Part shown: positions 28,518-41,882 of the stretch, piece by piece
How the letters are laid out: each line of letters opens with the position of its first letter
Position numbering within the stretch: the stretch's first letter is position 1
DNA from: Mycobacteroides franklinii
GTDB taxonomy: Bacteria; Actinomycetota; Actinomycetes; Mycobacteriales; Mycobacteriaceae
Assembly: GCF_002013895.1 (NCBI RefSeq)
Contig: NZ_MAFQ01000004.1
Span: 124,001 to 188,000, forward strand
Direction: 5' to 3'
Length of the DNA stretch: 64,000 nt
Notes under the pieces: model-generated
What the model was told of the DNA's origin: nothing
Database searches by the model: none
The model's input: only the letters and a program-made list of their open reading frames with translations
Made by a program: the position numbers and the translations under genes

Positions 28518-28889
28518 TCAGGGCCAGAGCTGGGCCGGGGCGTCGGGGTACTTCGTCTTCCAGGCCGCCCACTGCACATCGGTGGGACCGATCGCGCTCT
28601 CCAGAATGGACCACTTGGGCCCGGTCTTCCTGAGTAGGCCCTGGTAGCGGGTCGGGTTGGCGCCGCCGGAGTCCTGCAACCGGCCGTCGATGAGCGCCCA
28701 GCCGTCGGCACTCTTGAACGTCTGTACATCGAGGTTGACGGGTTTACCCCGATCAGCCTCGATACGAGCGAGCGCCGCCGCGACCACCTCGTTGCGATCA
28801 CCCGGCCCGCTCTCGGCTTTCTCCGAGCTACAGGCACCCACCAGCAGGCCGACGAGTACGGCCAACAGGACAAGGAGGCCTTTACGCAT
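28518..28889 (-). CDS. Small lipoprotein, unknown function
   Basis: The 123-residue protein has a lipoprotein signal with a lipobox near residue 20 (LLVGAC). The mature part is about 100 residues and contains repeated Trp residues (DGWALID, PKWSILES, QWAAWKTKYP). No catalytic motif is visible and I do not recognise the family. It is encoded between thiE and mutT3 and lies nine bases downstream of mutT3 on the same strand, so the two are likely co-transcribed. Confidence 0.75.
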   Translation of the reverse strand: MRKGLLVLLAVLVGLLVGACSSEKAESGPGDRNEVVAAALARIEADRGKPVNLDVQTFKSADGWALIDGRLQDSGGANPTRYQGLLRKTGPKWSILESAIGPTDVQWAAWKTKYPDAPAQLWP

Positions 28890-28898
28890 ACGTGAACG

Positions 28899-29456
28899 CT
28901 ACGGGAGTTGCCAGGCGAAACGCCCGGACTCGAGCTCGACAGTGCCCGCCCCGGCGAAGCCGTTCGATGCCCCTGGCAACGTTTCGACAACCCGCAGCAG
29001 CGGCCACGACGATTTGAACCCGGGATGAAGCCGCATGCCCTCGATCTTTTCCTCGGGCACCCACCGAAGCTCGGTGCTTTCGTGGTTGGCCGCCGTCGGG
29101 AGCAGCTCGGCGGCATCGGCGATCACCGTGGTGTACGTCCAATGCGCCTGCCCGTCAATGCGTTTGGTCACCACGGAGGAACGGATGATCGTCGCGCCCG
29201 GAACGATCCCGGCCTCCTCGGCAGCCTCGCGAAGCGCCGCCTCCTCCGCGGACTCGTGGCTGTCGCGGGCACCTCCGGGCAACGCCCACGTACCACCCTG
29301 GTGACTCCACCAGGCGCGATGTTGTAGCAGCACAGCGGGCTGGCCGTTCGTTAGCGGCGCACGCAGCAGCAACCCCGCCGCACCGAACCGACCCCAGAAT
29401 CGTGCGCCCGTGTCAGCGACAACCCATCCGTCACCGTCGCCACGCACAGAGTCCAC
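28899..29456 (-). CDS. mutT3: Nudix hydrolase MutT3
   Basis: The 185-residue protein carries a complete Nudix box, GGARDSHESAEEAALREAAEEAGI, around residues 61-83. The preceding ALPGG and the following pattern fit the MutT group. Its location between thiE and glnX matches M. tuberculosis Rv0413 (mutT3), which hydrolyses oxidised guanine nucleotides. M. tuberculosis MutT3 is, as I remember, about 30 residues longer, so an upstream start is possible, but the preceding sequence has no evident candidate. The gene is divergent from glnX across 67 bases. Confidence 0.88.
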   Translation of the reverse strand: MDSVRGDGDGWVVADTGARFWGRFGAAGLLLRAPLTNGQPAVLLQHRAWWSHQGGTWALPGGARDSHESAEEAALREAAEEAGIVPGATIIRSSVVTKRIDGQAHWTYTTVIADAAELLPTAANHESTELRWVPEEKIEGMRLHPGFKSSWPLLRVVETLPGASNGFAGAGTVELESGRFAWQLP

Positions 29457-29523
29457 AGTAGAGCCACCGAAAGCTAAACATGCTCTTAGACTTCCTATTA
29501 AGGCCGGGAGAGGAAGGTAAGAG

Positions 29524-30848
29524 GTGACTGTCGGGACGACGCGGTTAGCGCACCCGTCGACCGAGCCCGTCGGCGCGGCGACGCCGATCGTGCCAGCTCA
29601 TCCGTGGTGGTGGTTCCTCAAGTCCACACCCGGCAAGATTCTGCTGCTCGGTATCGCCCTCGCCACCGCCGGCGTGCTGTCCGCGGTGGCGACTTCCGCG
29701 AGCGTGCAGGACCGGCAACAAGCCCTGAGCACGGTGCTCAACCACACCGAGCCGCTGGCCTACTCGGCCGGACAGCTGTACAGCACGCTGTCGGTTGCCG
29801 ATGCCGCGGCGACCACCGCCTTCATTGCGGGTACCGAACCGCAAGGTGTGCGGGAACGATATGAGCAGGCAATCACCGACGCCTCGACCGCGCTTGTCGC
29901 GGCCTCCAGCGGGCTTACCGACAAACCGATGCAGGAACTGCTCAGCAGAATCAACGCCGAGCTGTCGGTCTATACCGGACTGATCGAAACCGCGCGCACC
30001 AACAACCGGGCGAGCAATCCCGTCGGCGCCTCATATCTGAGCGAGGCGTCGGCACTGATGCAGCGCACGATCCTCCCCGATGCGCAGCGCCTCTACGAGG
30101 AAACGTCGAATCGCGTCGACCAGGAGACCAGCGCGTCGACGCGGGTGCCGTTCCCGGTGATCCTCATCGTGCTGAGCACCATGATCGGCGGGGTCTTCGG
30201 CCATCGTTGGTTGTCCAAGAGGACGCGACGCATGATCAACCCCGGCATGCTGGCCGGTGGATTGGCCCTACTGCTTATGGTGGTTTGGGTGGGTATCGCA
30301 CTTGCCGTCTCCGCCTCGCTGGGTACCGAGGCGCGCAATGGCGGTGCGCACTCGCTGAAAACCATCACCCAACTGGTCATCTCGGCCCAACAGGCCCGCG
30401 CCGACGAGACGCTCGCGCTCATCCGCCGCGGCGACGAGAGCGTCCGCAAGAAGTCGTACTACGACCGCATCGACGAGATGGAACGCAAGATAGGCGAATA
30501 CCTGTCGAACCCTGATGCCATTGCCCGCGCGGACCTGGAACGGGCGCAACAGCTGCTCACCCGGTGGCGGCAGGCCGATGATCGGATCAACGCGTACATC
30601 GGTGTCGGCAACTACCAGGCCGCGACCCAGGTGGCCCTCGGTAGCAGCGAATCGGATTCCACGCCCGCCTTCGACAGCCTCGACGCGTCATTGCGCAACG
30701 CTGTCCAGGACAGCCGACGCCAGCTGCGGTCGGGGATACTCAATGCCGAGCGCGCATTGACGTTGTCACCCGCGGGTGCGCTGATCCTTTCGGTGGGTGG
30801 CGCGATATGCGTAGGGGTCGGCCTGTGGCCGCGACTGAGCGAGTACCG

Positions 30849-30852
<4 letters not shown>
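29524..30852 (+). CDS. glnX: Membrane sensor protein GlnX (Rv0412c-like)
   Basis: This 442-residue membrane protein starts with GTG. It has a transmembrane segment at about residues 37-58, a large external helical region (about 60-215, rich in Ala and Glu), a cluster of membrane segments near 218-270 and a second external helical part ending in a C-terminal segment near 415-435. Orthologues (Rv0412c, GlnX) are reported to work with the binding protein GlnH to pass aspartate/glutamate availability to the kinase PknG. The next gene overlaps by four bases and encodes GlnH, with pknG coupled after it. Confidence 0.9.
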
Positions 30853-34120
<3,268 letters not shown>

Positions 34121-34137
34121 TTCGGTCGCGGGTCAAG

Positions 34138-35256
34138 TCAGACGGCGCCCACTGCCGCCCTGGCGATGGCCAGCTCCTCATTGGTCGGCACCACCAGCAC
34201 GGTCACCCGGGAGGTGTCGGTGGAAATACGGCGGATCTCACCGGAGCGCACCTGGTTTCGTTCCGCGTCGATCTCGATGCCAAGCACTTCCAGCCCCGCC
34301 ATGGCATCGGCCCGCAACACGGCGTCGTTCTCTCCCGCACCGGCGGTGAACGAGATGACGTCGGCTCCACCCAATGTCGCGACGTACGCGCCGATGTACT
34401 TGCGCAGCCGGTGCACGTACACGTTGTAGGCGAGCTGCGCCGCGGCATCTCCCTCATCGATCAGGCGATGCACCTCACGGAAATCGTTGGCACCGCACAA
34501 TCCGAGCATCCCCGACCGCCGGTTGAACACCGTGTCGATCTCATCGATGCTCATGCCGTGACGCGCCAGGTGGAACACGATCCCGGCGTCGATGTCACCG
34601 GTCCGGGTGCCCATCACCAGACCTTCCAGCGGCGTGAGGCCCATCGACGTCTCCACCGCCCGGCCGTGCAGAATCGCCGACGCCGACGCACCGTTGCCCA
34701 GATGCAACACGATCTGGTTGATATCGGCGTACCCGCGCCGGAGAAAGCCGGCGGCTTGCTGCGACACGTACTGGTGTGAGGTGCCGTGAAAGCCGTAGCG
34801 CCGGATGCCATAGCGCTCGGCGACATCGCGATCGAGCGCGTAGATGGCCGCCGCCGGCGGCAGGCTGTAGAAGAACGCTGTGTCGAACACCGCCACCTGC
34901 GGCACATCGGGCAGCAGGCGCCGCGCGACCTCGATACCCTGCACGCCCGCCGGGTTGTGCAACGGCGCCAGTGAGGACAGCTCGGCGATCTGGGCGACCA
35001 CCGCGTCGTCGAGCACCGTCGGCTCGTGGAACTTCTGCCCGCCGTGCACCACACGATGGCCGACCACCACCACGTCATCGGTGTCGATGGAGTCGAAGAC
35101 CAGCCGCAGTGCCTCGTCGTGGTTGCGGACCGGCTCTTCACCGATGCGCTCCACCAGTCCGTGGGCATCCACCCGGCCCGAATCCGGTTCGATGAGCTGA
35201 TACTTCACCGAGGACGAGCCGCAGTTGAGGACCAGAACCGACCCTTCGGCGCTCAC
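34138..35256 (-). CDS. ackA: Acetate kinase AckA
   Basis: AckA interconverts acetyl phosphate plus ADP and acetate plus ATP. The 372-residue protein begins with the ASKHA phosphate-binding motif [17 protein letters not shown]. It contains the second signature [15 protein letters not shown], the adenosine region [13 protein letters not shown] block ([13 protein letters not shown]) and the end block [11 protein letters not shown]. Its start overlaps the pta stop by four bases, so both enzymes of the acetate pathway are coupled, with pta first. Confidence 0.96.
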   Translation of the reverse strand: MSAEGSVLVLNCGSSSVKYQLIEPDSGRVDAHGLVERIGEEPVRNHDEALRLVFDSIDTDDVVVVGHRVVHGGQKFHEPTVLDDAVVAQIAELSSLAPLHNPAGVQGIEVARRLLPDVPQVAVFDTAFFYSLPPAAAIYALDRDVAERYGIRRYGFHGTSHQYVSQQAAGFLRRGYADINQIVLHLGNGASASAILHGRAVETSMGLTPLEGLVMGTRTGDIDAGIVFHLARHGMSIDEIDTVFNRRSGMLGLCGANDFREVHRLIDEGDAAAQLAYNVYVHRLRKYIGAYVATLGGADVISFTAGAGENDAVLRADAMAGLEVLGIEIDAERNQVRSGEIRRISTDTSRVTVLVVPTNEELAIARAAVGAV

Positions 35257-37334
35257 GCTTGTGCCCTTTCTTGTGCCTGAATCGCCGTGATGGCCACGGT
35301 ATTCACGATGTCTTCCACCAACGCACCACGGGAGAGGTCGTTGATGGGTTTGCGCAGCCCCTGCAGAACGGGCCCGATGGCGATGGCACCCGCGCTGCGT
35401 TGCACTGCCTTGTAGGTGTTGTTCCCGGTATTGAGATCGGGGAAGATCAGCACCGTCGCGCGGCCCGCAACGGGGGAATCGGGCATCTTGGTGGCCGCCA
35501 CCGACGGCTCGACTGCCGCGTCGTATTGGATGGGACCCTCCACCAACAGCTCGGGCTGCCGCGAACGAACCAATTCCGTTGCGATGCGCACCTTTTCCAC
35601 ATCCGCGCCGCTACCCGAGGACCCGGTGGAGTAGGACAGCATCGCCACTCGCGGGTCGATGCCGAACTGCGCGGCGGTCCGCGCCGAGGAAATCGCGATA
35701 TCGGCCAGCTGCTCCGAGGTCGGATCGGGCACGATGGCGCAGTCCCCATAGGCCAGCACTCGGTCGGCCAAACACATCAGGAAGATGCTGGAGACCGTCG
35801 AAACATCGGGATTGGTCTTGATGATCTCGAAGGCCGGGCGCACGGTGTGCGCGGTGGTGTGCGCCGCACCCGAGACCATGCCGTCGACGATGTCGTTGTA
35901 CACCAGCATGGTGCCGAAATACGAGACGTTGCGCATGATCTCGCGGGCCCGATCCGGCGTCATGCCCTTGTGTTTGCGCAGCTCGAAGTACTGACTCGCG
36001 AACTGCTCGGCGAGCTCGCTGGTCTTCGGGCTGACCACGAGCGCATTCGAGATATCGACACCGAGCTCGGCAGCACGGGAACGAATCTCGGCTTCCTCGC
36101 CCAGAATCGTCAGGTCGGCTACCTGACGTTGCAGCAGTCGGCCGGCAGCCTTGAGGATCCTGTCGTCGTCGCCCTCCGGCAGCACGATGCGCTTGCGGTT
36201 GTCCCGCGCACGGTCCAGCAGCTGATACTCGAACATCTGCGGCGTGGTGACCGATGGTATCGGGATAGCAAGCTGTGCAACGAGATCCGCGCCATCCACA
36301 TACCTGTCCATCAGCGCCAGGGCGGTGTCGATCTTGCGGGCAGAGGCCACCGTGACGCGGCCGCGCGCATGGGCCGCGGCGCTCGCGGTCTCGAACGTGC
36401 CCGAGTCGGTCGCGATGATCGGCAGCCGCAGGCCGAGCCCGTCCACCAGGTCGGCGATCCGTGGATGCAACTTGAGCCCGCCGTTCAGAATAATGGCGGA
36501 CAGTGACGGAAACCCTTCCGCCACATGTGCACTCGCCACCGCGAGCAGCACGTCGGAGCGATCCGCGGGGAAGATGACGGCCTGCCCCTCCTCGAGGCGC
36601 TCGAGGCAGTGTTCGGCCGTCATGCCCGCCACCATGAAGCTGGTGGCCTCGCGCGACAGCAGCGCCTCATCCCCACTGACCAGGGATCCCTTGACCGCCC
36701 TCATGAGTTCTTCGCCCGACGGCGAGACCAACAGTGGCACCTCCGGCAGTACCCAGGCCGGCTTGTCGAATCGCGACAACGCGCGGCGCACCTCGTCCAG
36801 CTGGTCGGGGTTACATCGATTGGCGACAATCGCCGCGGTGTGCGCGCGCTGCGCCTTGAGCTCGCCGAGGCAGACCTCGGCCAGCGCTGCCACTTCCTCG
36901 GGGGTCCGATCGAATCCCTTGATGGTCAACAAGACCGGGGCGCCGAGGTTGACCGCGATGCGGGCATTGGTGCTCAACTCACTGGGACTGGCAACGTCGG
37001 TGTAATCGCTGCCGACGATCACCACGGCATCGCAGCGCTCCGCAACCGCGTGGTATCTGTCGACGATTTGGGCTATCGCCGCGTCCGGGTCCTGATGCAC
37101 ATCGTGGTATGAGACGCCGAGACAGTCCTCGTACGCGATGTCGGCAGTACTCTGCTCCAGCAGCAGTTCCAGGATGTAGTCCACGCTTTCCCCGGAGCGC
37201 GCAATGGGGCGGAACACGCCCACGCGTGCCACCGACGCGGCCAGCCGATGCATCACACCCAGTGCGACCGTGGACTTTCCGGTATCGCCTTCGGGCGAGG
37301 CAATGTAGATACTCGATGCCTTGGGCTGGGTCAT
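35253..37334 (-). CDS. pta: Phosphate acetyltransferase Pta (long, DRTGG-containing form)
   Basis: Pta interconverts acetyl-CoA and acetyl phosphate. The 693-residue length shows the long form. The N-terminal P-loop domain has [15 protein letters not shown] near residue 14, a DRTGG-type middle domain covers about 220-340, and the C-terminal PTA_PTB catalytic domain spans about 370-690 ([46 protein letters not shown]). The ackA gene overlaps downstream. Upstream, the start overlaps the mannosidase stop by four bases, so the mannosidase is translated from the same message. Confidence 0.97.
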   Translation of the reverse strand: MTQPKASSIYIASPEGDTGKSTVALGVMHRLAASVARVGVFRPIARSGESVDYILELLLEQSTADIAYEDCLGVSYHDVHQDPDAAIAQIVDRYHAVAERCDAVVIVGSDYTDVASPSELSTNARIAVNLGAPVLLTIKGFDRTPEEVAALAEVCLGELKAQRAHTAAIVANRCNPDQLDEVRRALSRFDKPAWVLPEVPLLVSPSGEELMRAVKGSLVSGDEALLSREATSFMVAGMTAEHCLERLEEGQAVIFPADRSDVLLAVASAHVAEGFPSLSAIILNGGLKLHPRIADLVDGLGLRLPIIATDSGTFETASAAAHARGRVTVASARKIDTALALMDRYVDGADLVAQLAIPIPSVTTPQMFEYQLLDRARDNRKRIVLPEGDDDRILKAAGRLLQRQVADLTILGEEAEIRSRAAELGVDISNALVVSPKTSELAEQFASQYFELRKHKGMTPDRAREIMRNVSYFGTMLVYNDIVDGMVSGAAHTTAHTVRPAFEIIKTNPDVSTVSSIFLMCLADRVLAYGDCAIVPDPTSEQLADIAISSARTAAQFGIDPRVAMLSYSTGSSGSGADVEKVRIATELVRSRQPELLVEGPIQYDAAVEPSVAATKMPDSPVAGRATVLIFPDLNTGNNTYKAVQRSAGAIAIGPVLQGLRKPINDLSRGALVEDIVNTVAITAIQAQERAQA

Positions 37335-40324
37335 GCGCGCCTTTCTACGCCGGGGAAACGCAGCGTGAGGATCTTGAACGGTCGTAGTGCCAGGTGAATC
37401 TCGTCGCCGTCGAACCTAACAGTGTCCGACGCATCGATCGGCCGCTCCAGCAGGTCGGTGACGATGGCCTGCCGGTGACTGAAGTTGGTAAGTAGGGTGG
37501 CCTCTGCCCGCCCACCATGCGACTCATAAAGCCGCACAACGACATCACCCGAGCCGTCCAGCGCCAGCTTCACCGATTCCACCACGACCGCCGGGTTGTC
37601 CAGGCTGACAAGTGGTTCGATGCTCGTCGCGGCGCCGTCAACGATTCGCGGGGCGAGGTTGCGTCGGTACCCCTCCTCGACGGCGTCTCCGATGGTCGCG
37701 CCGGGCCGCACGGAGAACTTCAGTCGGTGATGCCCCTGGTCGCAATCGGGATCCGGGAACAGCGGTGCCCGCAACAAGGACATCCGCACCACAGTGGTGG
37801 ACCCGCGCCGGCTGATGTCGTGCCCATAGGTCGAATCGTTGGCCACCGCCACGCCATACCCGGAATCGCCCACATGCACCCAGCGGTGCGCGCAGATCTC
37901 GAATTTGGCTTCATCCCACGAGGTGTTGGCGTGCGTGGGCCTATACACGTGACCGAACTGGGTTTCCGATGCCGATCGGTCGGCCAACACGTCGAACGGG
38001 AACGCCAGTTTGAGCAGCTTCTCGGATTCATGCCAATCGATATCGATATCGATGTCCAACACCGACGCCCCTTGCAGCAACGTGATCCGTTGTACAACAC
38101 GCGAATTCCCGAAAACTCGTTCGATGACCAGCGTGTCGTCCACAACGGCGACCGACTCCGCCGAAGTCAGATTGGTGACGGTGTTGCGGTAGAAACCGTC
38201 AATATCCCAGGCGTCCCATTGGTTCGGTGTATCGCGGTGCAATTGCAGCAGGTTTCCGGGCGCCGCCATGGCCTCGCGCCCGCTGGCGGCGTCGACGAGT
38301 GAGACCAACAGGCCATCGGTATCGAAGGCGACAGCGAGGACCCCGTTGTCCAGCCGGAATCCTCCCTGAATCGTTGTGGGAGTGACCGGTTGCGGCTGAT
38401 CCGCGACGGCCGCACCCAGCGCGGGCACCCCATCGCGATGGTGCGGCGTGGCGTTGAAGACCAGCCGCCGGTCGCCCGTCCCCGCCAGAGCGCCGATCGC
38501 GGACCCGATGATGGTCTCGAGCCTCTTCGCGATCGCCGCATAGTTGCGTTCAGCATCCCTGTGCACCCAGGCGATGGAGCTGCCGGGCAGGATGTCGTGG
38601 AACTGCTGCAGTAGTACCAACTTCCAGATCTCGTCGAGCTCTGTGTACGGGTACTGCCAACCTGCGCGCACCGCGGCGGTCGCAGCCCACAGCTCGGCCT
38701 CACGCAGCAGATGCTCGCTGCGGCGGTTGCCCTGTTTCGTGTTCGCTTGTGAGGTGTAGGTGCCGCGGTGCAGCTCGAGGTAGAGCTCGCCGGACCAGCG
38801 CGGCGGATTGACGTATTCGGCCTGGGCGGCCGCGAAGAACTCTGCCGGGGTGCCCAGGGTGACCGTCGGCGATCCTTCCAGGGAACGCTTTCGTGTGGCG
38901 TAGGCCAGCATTTCGCGAGTGGGGCCACCGCCGCCATCTCCATAACCGAAGGGCACCAGCGACATGGTGCCCGCGCCGGAATCACGATAATTGCGCTGGG
39001 CGTGGGCAAGATCGCCGCCGCCCAGGTCAGAGTTGTAGGTGTCCACGGGCGGGAAGTGCGTGAATACCCCGGTACCGTCGATGCCCTCCCAGATGAAGGT
39101 GTGATGCGGCATCCGGTTCACGGAGTTCCACGAAATCTTTTGTGTCAAAAAGTATTCCGATCCGGACGCGGTGACGATCTGAGGCATGGCCGCGGAGTAG
39201 CCGAACGAATCGGGTAACCACACCTCCGGCGTGTCGATTCCGAACTCGTCCAGAAAGAACTGCTTACCCGCCACAAACTGGCGGGCCATCGCCTCCGCGC
39301 CGGGCATGTTGGTATCGGCCTCGACCCACATGCCGCCCACTGGAATGAACTGTCCCGCAGCGACCTTCTCCTTGATGCGGGCGAACAGGCTCGGATATTT
39401 GTCTTTGATCCACGCGTACTGCTGCGCCGAGGAACAGGCGAACCGAAAGTCCGGGTGCCGATCCATCAGGTCGACCATGTTGGAGAAGGTTCGCGCGCAC
39501 TTGCGGACCGTCTCACGCACGGGCCACAACCAGGCCGAGTCGATGTGTGCGTGCCCCACCGCGGTGATCCGATGGGCACTGGCATAGGCGGGTCGTGCCA
39601 GGACCTCGGCCAGCTGGGCACGCCCGGCCGCCGCAGTACCGGCGAGGTCGTCCGGGTCCACGGTGTCCAACATGCGTTCCAGGGCGCGCAGGATCTCGTG
39701 ACGCCGGGGCAGATCCTCGGGAAGGGTATGCATCAGCCCGTCCAGGGTGGCGATGTCCTGTTGCAGCCCCCACAGATTCAGGTCACGCAACGCGAGGTCG
39801 ACACCGCCGAGCCGGTACAGCGCATCGTCACCGCTGGTGGCCTTGTCTCCCAAGGGCATCGGTGACCAGAAGTACTTACCGATATCCGGGTTGGCGGCGG
39901 CCTCGATGTAGAAGTCCACCGGTGCATCCGGGTCGTCGATGGGCACGAAGGCGTTACGCGGCGCGATACCCTTCACCACGGTGCCGTCCGGGCGGTACAC
40001 CAGACCTTCGGCGTTGAAACCCGGTCCGCCGGTGAAACCGAGTTCCACCCGCATCTCGGCGGCGCCGTCGGGGCGAGCGCGCCACTGCTGCGGAACGTTT
40101 CCCGTCACGTGCAGCCACATGGTCGACCACGGCGGCCCCCATGGTGTCCCGGGGGTGATCGCACTGAAGTCTTGTGCCACCGCCTCGGCGAATGGCACCG
40201 GTTCCCCGGGCACGGCCCAGGCGGTCACTGTCAGCGGCGCCGAGTCCACGTAGATGGCACCGTTCAGCCGCTTGTCGACGAAGCGCCGAATGCGATCCTC
40301 TACGATTCGCCGGTCGTCATGCAT
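37331..40324 (-). CDS. GH38 alpha-mannosidase
   Basis: The 997-residue protein has the retaining alpha-mannosidase architecture: catalytic (alpha/beta)7 domain (~250-520), helical segment and C-terminal beta domains. Zinc ligands appear as His258-x-His260/Asp262 (GHAHIDSAWLWP) and His576 (QFHDILPGSS). The likely nucleophile is Asp372 (WLPDSFGYS). No signal peptide is visible, so it probably acts in the cytosol on mannosides or recycled mannose-containing glycans. Its stop overlaps the pta start, an unusual partner. I recall the M. tuberculosis GH38 (Rv0648) lying elsewhere, so this placement is not ancestral to both. Confidence 0.93.
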   Translation of the reverse strand: MHDDRRIVEDRIRRFVDKRLNGAIYVDSAPLTVTAWAVPGEPVPFAEAVAQDFSAITPGTPWGPPWSTMWLHVTGNVPQQWRARPDGAAEMRVELGFTGGPGFNAEGLVYRPDGTVVKGIAPRNAFVPIDDPDAPVDFYIEAAANPDIGKYFWSPMPLGDKATSGDDALYRLGGVDLALRDLNLWGLQQDIATLDGLMHTLPEDLPRRHEILRALERMLDTVDPDDLAGTAAAGRAQLAEVLARPAYASAHRITAVGHAHIDSAWLWPVRETVRKCARTFSNMVDLMDRHPDFRFACSSAQQYAWIKDKYPSLFARIKEKVAAGQFIPVGGMWVEADTNMPGAEAMARQFVAGKQFFLDEFGIDTPEVWLPDSFGYSAAMPQIVTASGSEYFLTQKISWNSVNRMPHHTFIWEGIDGTGVFTHFPPVDTYNSDLGGGDLAHAQRNYRDSGAGTMSLVPFGYGDGGGGPTREMLAYATRKRSLEGSPTVTLGTPAEFFAAAQAEYVNPPRWSGELYLELHRGTYTSQANTKQGNRRSEHLLREAELWAATAAVRAGWQYPYTELDEIWKLVLLQQFHDILPGSSIAWVHRDAERNYAAIAKRLETIIGSAIGALAGTGDRRLVFNATPHHRDGVPALGAAVADQPQPVTPTTIQGGFRLDNGVLAVAFDTDGLLVSLVDAASGREAMAAPGNLLQLHRDTPNQWDAWDIDGFYRNTVTNLTSAESVAVVDDTLVIERVFGNSRVVQRITLLQGASVLDIDIDIDWHESEKLLKLAFPFDVLADRSASETQFGHVYRPTHANTSWDEAKFEICAHRWVHVGDSGYGVAVANDSTYGHDISRRGSTTVVRMSLLRAPLFPDPDCDQGHHRLKFSVRPGATIGDAVEEGYRRNLAPRIVDGAATSIEPLVSLDNPAVVVESVKLALDGSGDVVVRLYESHGGRAEATLLTNFSHRQAIVTDLLERPIDASDTVRFDGDEIHLALRPFKILTLRFPGVERRA

Positions 40325-40355
40325 GACCTGACCCTATCGACTTCCCAACTTCGCT

Positions 40356-40706
40356 CTAGAGGGTCTCGCCAAGACGGACCGACACCGTCACGCGGCCGTT
40401 GTCGTCTTTTCTCGCGATTCCGTAACCGGGCACGTCAACCCCGTTGAGTCGAAGCTGCAGCGGTCTGCCCTCGCCGACGAAGTTGCGCCACCACGTCTTG
40501 GATTCGGGAATGCCGACCCAGATGACGATGTCGTCGCCCGAACGCCAGTAGTTGACCGGAGTGCTGAAGATCTGCCCCGACCGGCGACCCGTGTAGGTGA
40601 CGACGGTGAAGTATCGGCCCGCCAGACTGCGTAATCCAGGCACGTTCAGCGCCATCACCGGCACGGTATTGACCGCGTCGACAAAACGTCGAAGTAATGA
40701 ACTCAT
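40356..40706 (-). CDS. DDN-type deazaflavin (F420)-dependent nitroreductase-family protein
   Basis: The 116-residue protein has the FDOR-A/DDN split-barrel pattern: RYFTVVTYTGRRSGQIFSTPVNYW, a mid-region Trp/Lys block (ESKTWWRNF) and GRPLQLRLNG. Such proteins use reduced F420 to reduce quinones or nitro compounds. It lies directly downstream of fgd1, the enzyme that makes reduced F420. Its ATG lies inside a 32-bp tandem repeat and overlaps the stop of a tiny upstream ORF, suggesting coupled translation from the fgd1 message. Confidence 0.87.
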   Translation of the reverse strand: MSSLLRRFVDAVNTVPVMALNVPGLRSLAGRYFTVVTYTGRRSGQIFSTPVNYWRSGDDIVIWVGIPESKTWWRNFVGEGRPLQLRLNGVDVPGYGIARKDDNGRVTVSVRLGETL

Positions 40707-40738
40707 CTGTGCCTAACGGTCTTCACGCAAGCGCTCAT
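40703..40738 (-). CDS. Putative 11-residue coupled ORF (repeat copy 2)
   Basis: The reading frame encodes [11 protein letters not shown] followed by TGA. Its ATG overlaps the stop of the identical upstream mini-ORF, and its own TGA overlaps the ATG of the DDN-like gene (ATGA). It exists because of the 32-bp tandem repeat. It is more likely a ribosome-relay device than a functional peptide. Translation is unproven. Confidence 0.35.
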   Translation of the reverse strand: MSACVKTVRHR

Positions 40739-40770
40739 CTGTGCCTAACGGTCTTCACGCAAGCGCTCAT
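40735..40770 (-). CDS. Putative 11-residue coupled ORF (repeat copy 1)
   Basis: This frame encodes [11 protein letters not shown], identical to copy 2. Its ATG overlaps the fgd1 TGA (ATGA), so a ribosome finishing fgd1 could restart here. Without the duplication only one such mini-ORF would separate fgd1 from the DDN-like gene. There is no independent evidence for expression. Confidence 0.35.
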   Translation of the reverse strand: MSACVKTVRHR

Positions 40771-41780
40771 CCCAGCTTGCGCAGGCGTGGCTCGAGATCG
40801 TTCTTGAAAAGCTCCAGGAACCGCTTCTGGTCATGGCCGGGCGAGTGGAACACCAGATGGTTCAGGCCCCAGCCCACATAGTCGGCGACCTTCTCGACGG
40901 CCTCGTCCGGGTCGGAGGCGACGATCCAGCGCTTGGCGACCTGTTCGATGGGCAGCTCGTCGGCGGCGCGCTCCATCTCGATGGGGTCGTGGATGCTGTG
41001 CTTCTGCTCGGGGGTAAGCGACAGCGGCGCCCAGAAGCGGGTGTTCTCCAGCGCCTTCTCCGGATCCGGGTCGTAGGAGATCTTGATCTCGATCATCCGG
41101 TCGATGTCGTCGAAAGATCTGGACGCCACCTCTGCGCCTTCACGGACGGCGGGGATGAGCTTGTCCTTGTACAGCTCCTCGCCCTTACCGGAGGTGCAGA
41201 TGAATCCATCGCCGGCACGCCCGGCGTACTTGGCGACGACGGCGCCGCCCGCGGCGATGTAGACGGGGATGCCGCCCTCGGGCACGTCGTAGATGGCGGC
41301 ACCTTGGGTGCGGTAGTACTCGCCCTCGAAGTCGACACGTTCACCGGTCCACAGCTCACGCATCAGCCGGACCGACTCGCGCAGCCGTGCGAAGCGCTCC
41401 TTGAACTCCGGCCATTCGCCGATGAACCCGGTGGCGATCTCGTTGAGCGCCTCGCCGGTGCCGACACCCAGGAAGATGCGGCCGGGGTACAGACAGCCCA
41501 TGGTGGCGAAGGCCTGGGCGGTGACCGCCGGGTTGTAGCGGAAGGTCGGGGTCAACACCGAGGTGCCGAGCTGCAGGCGCTGGGTGCGCTCACCCACGGC
41601 GGTCATCCAGGCCAGCGAGAACGGGGCGTGGCCGCCGTTGTACCGCCAGGGCTGGAAGTGATCGCTCACGGTGGCGCTGTCGAAACCATGTGACTCGGTG
41701 GCGACCGCCAACTCGACGAGTTCGCGCGGCGCGAACTGCTCCGCCGATGCCTTGTATCCCAGCTTCAGTTCTCGTGCCAT
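40767..41780 (-). CDS. fgd1: F420-dependent glucose-6-phosphate dehydrogenase Fgd1
   Basis: Fgd1 oxidises glucose-6-phosphate to 6-phosphogluconolactone and reduces the deazaflavin F420, the main source of F420H2 in mycobacteria. The 337-residue sequence is nearly the full family length (336 in M. tuberculosis). The active-site His41 is in TVSDHFQPW, and the F420-binding and substrate blocks [25 protein letters not shown] and [21 protein letters not shown] are intact. The product could serve the DDN-like protein just downstream. It is divergent from the metallo-beta-lactamase gene. Confidence 0.98.
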   Translation of the reverse strand: MARELKLGYKASAEQFAPRELVELAVATESHGFDSATVSDHFQPWRYNGGHAPFSLAWMTAVGERTQRLQLGTSVLTPTFRYNPAVTAQAFATMGCLYPGRIFLGVGTGEALNEIATGFIGEWPEFKERFARLRESVRLMRELWTGERVDFEGEYYRTQGAAIYDVPEGGIPVYIAAGGAVVAKYAGRAGDGFICTSGKGEELYKDKLIPAVREGAEVASRSFDDIDRMIEIKISYDPDPEKALENTRFWAPLSLTPEQKHSIHDPIEMERAADELPIEQVAKRWIVASDPDEAVEKVADYVGWGLNHLVFHSPGHDQKRFLELFKNDLEPRLRKLG

Positions 41781-41810
41781 CCGCGCGCTCCTCGCATCAA
41801 CAGGCTTTTA

Positions 41811-41829
41811 CCGCTCGTCACGCGAGCGG
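41811..41829. repeat. Hairpin in the fgd1 upstream region
   Basis: CCGCTCG (41811-41817) and CGAGCGG (41823-41829) are perfect complements with a 5-base loop. The hairpin lies 31 bases upstream of the fgd1 ATG and 54 bases from the divergent hydrolase ATG. It could be part of the fgd1 5' leader or a regulator site. Confidence 0.5.
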
Positions 41830-41882
41830 CTCATCGTGAGTTCTTCAACCACCCTAACCAAGGACTCATTACTCTCTATTTC

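Larger units (their letters stand above)
40702..40771. repeat. Exact 32-bp tandem duplication between fgd1 and the DDN-like gene
   Basis: Two identical 32-base units occupy 40702-40733 and 40734-40765, followed by six bases (CTCATC) of a third unit that fuse with the fgd1 3' end. Each unit contains one ATG on the minus strand. The perfect identity suggests a recent slippage duplication, and copy number may vary between strains. Confidence 0.95.
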
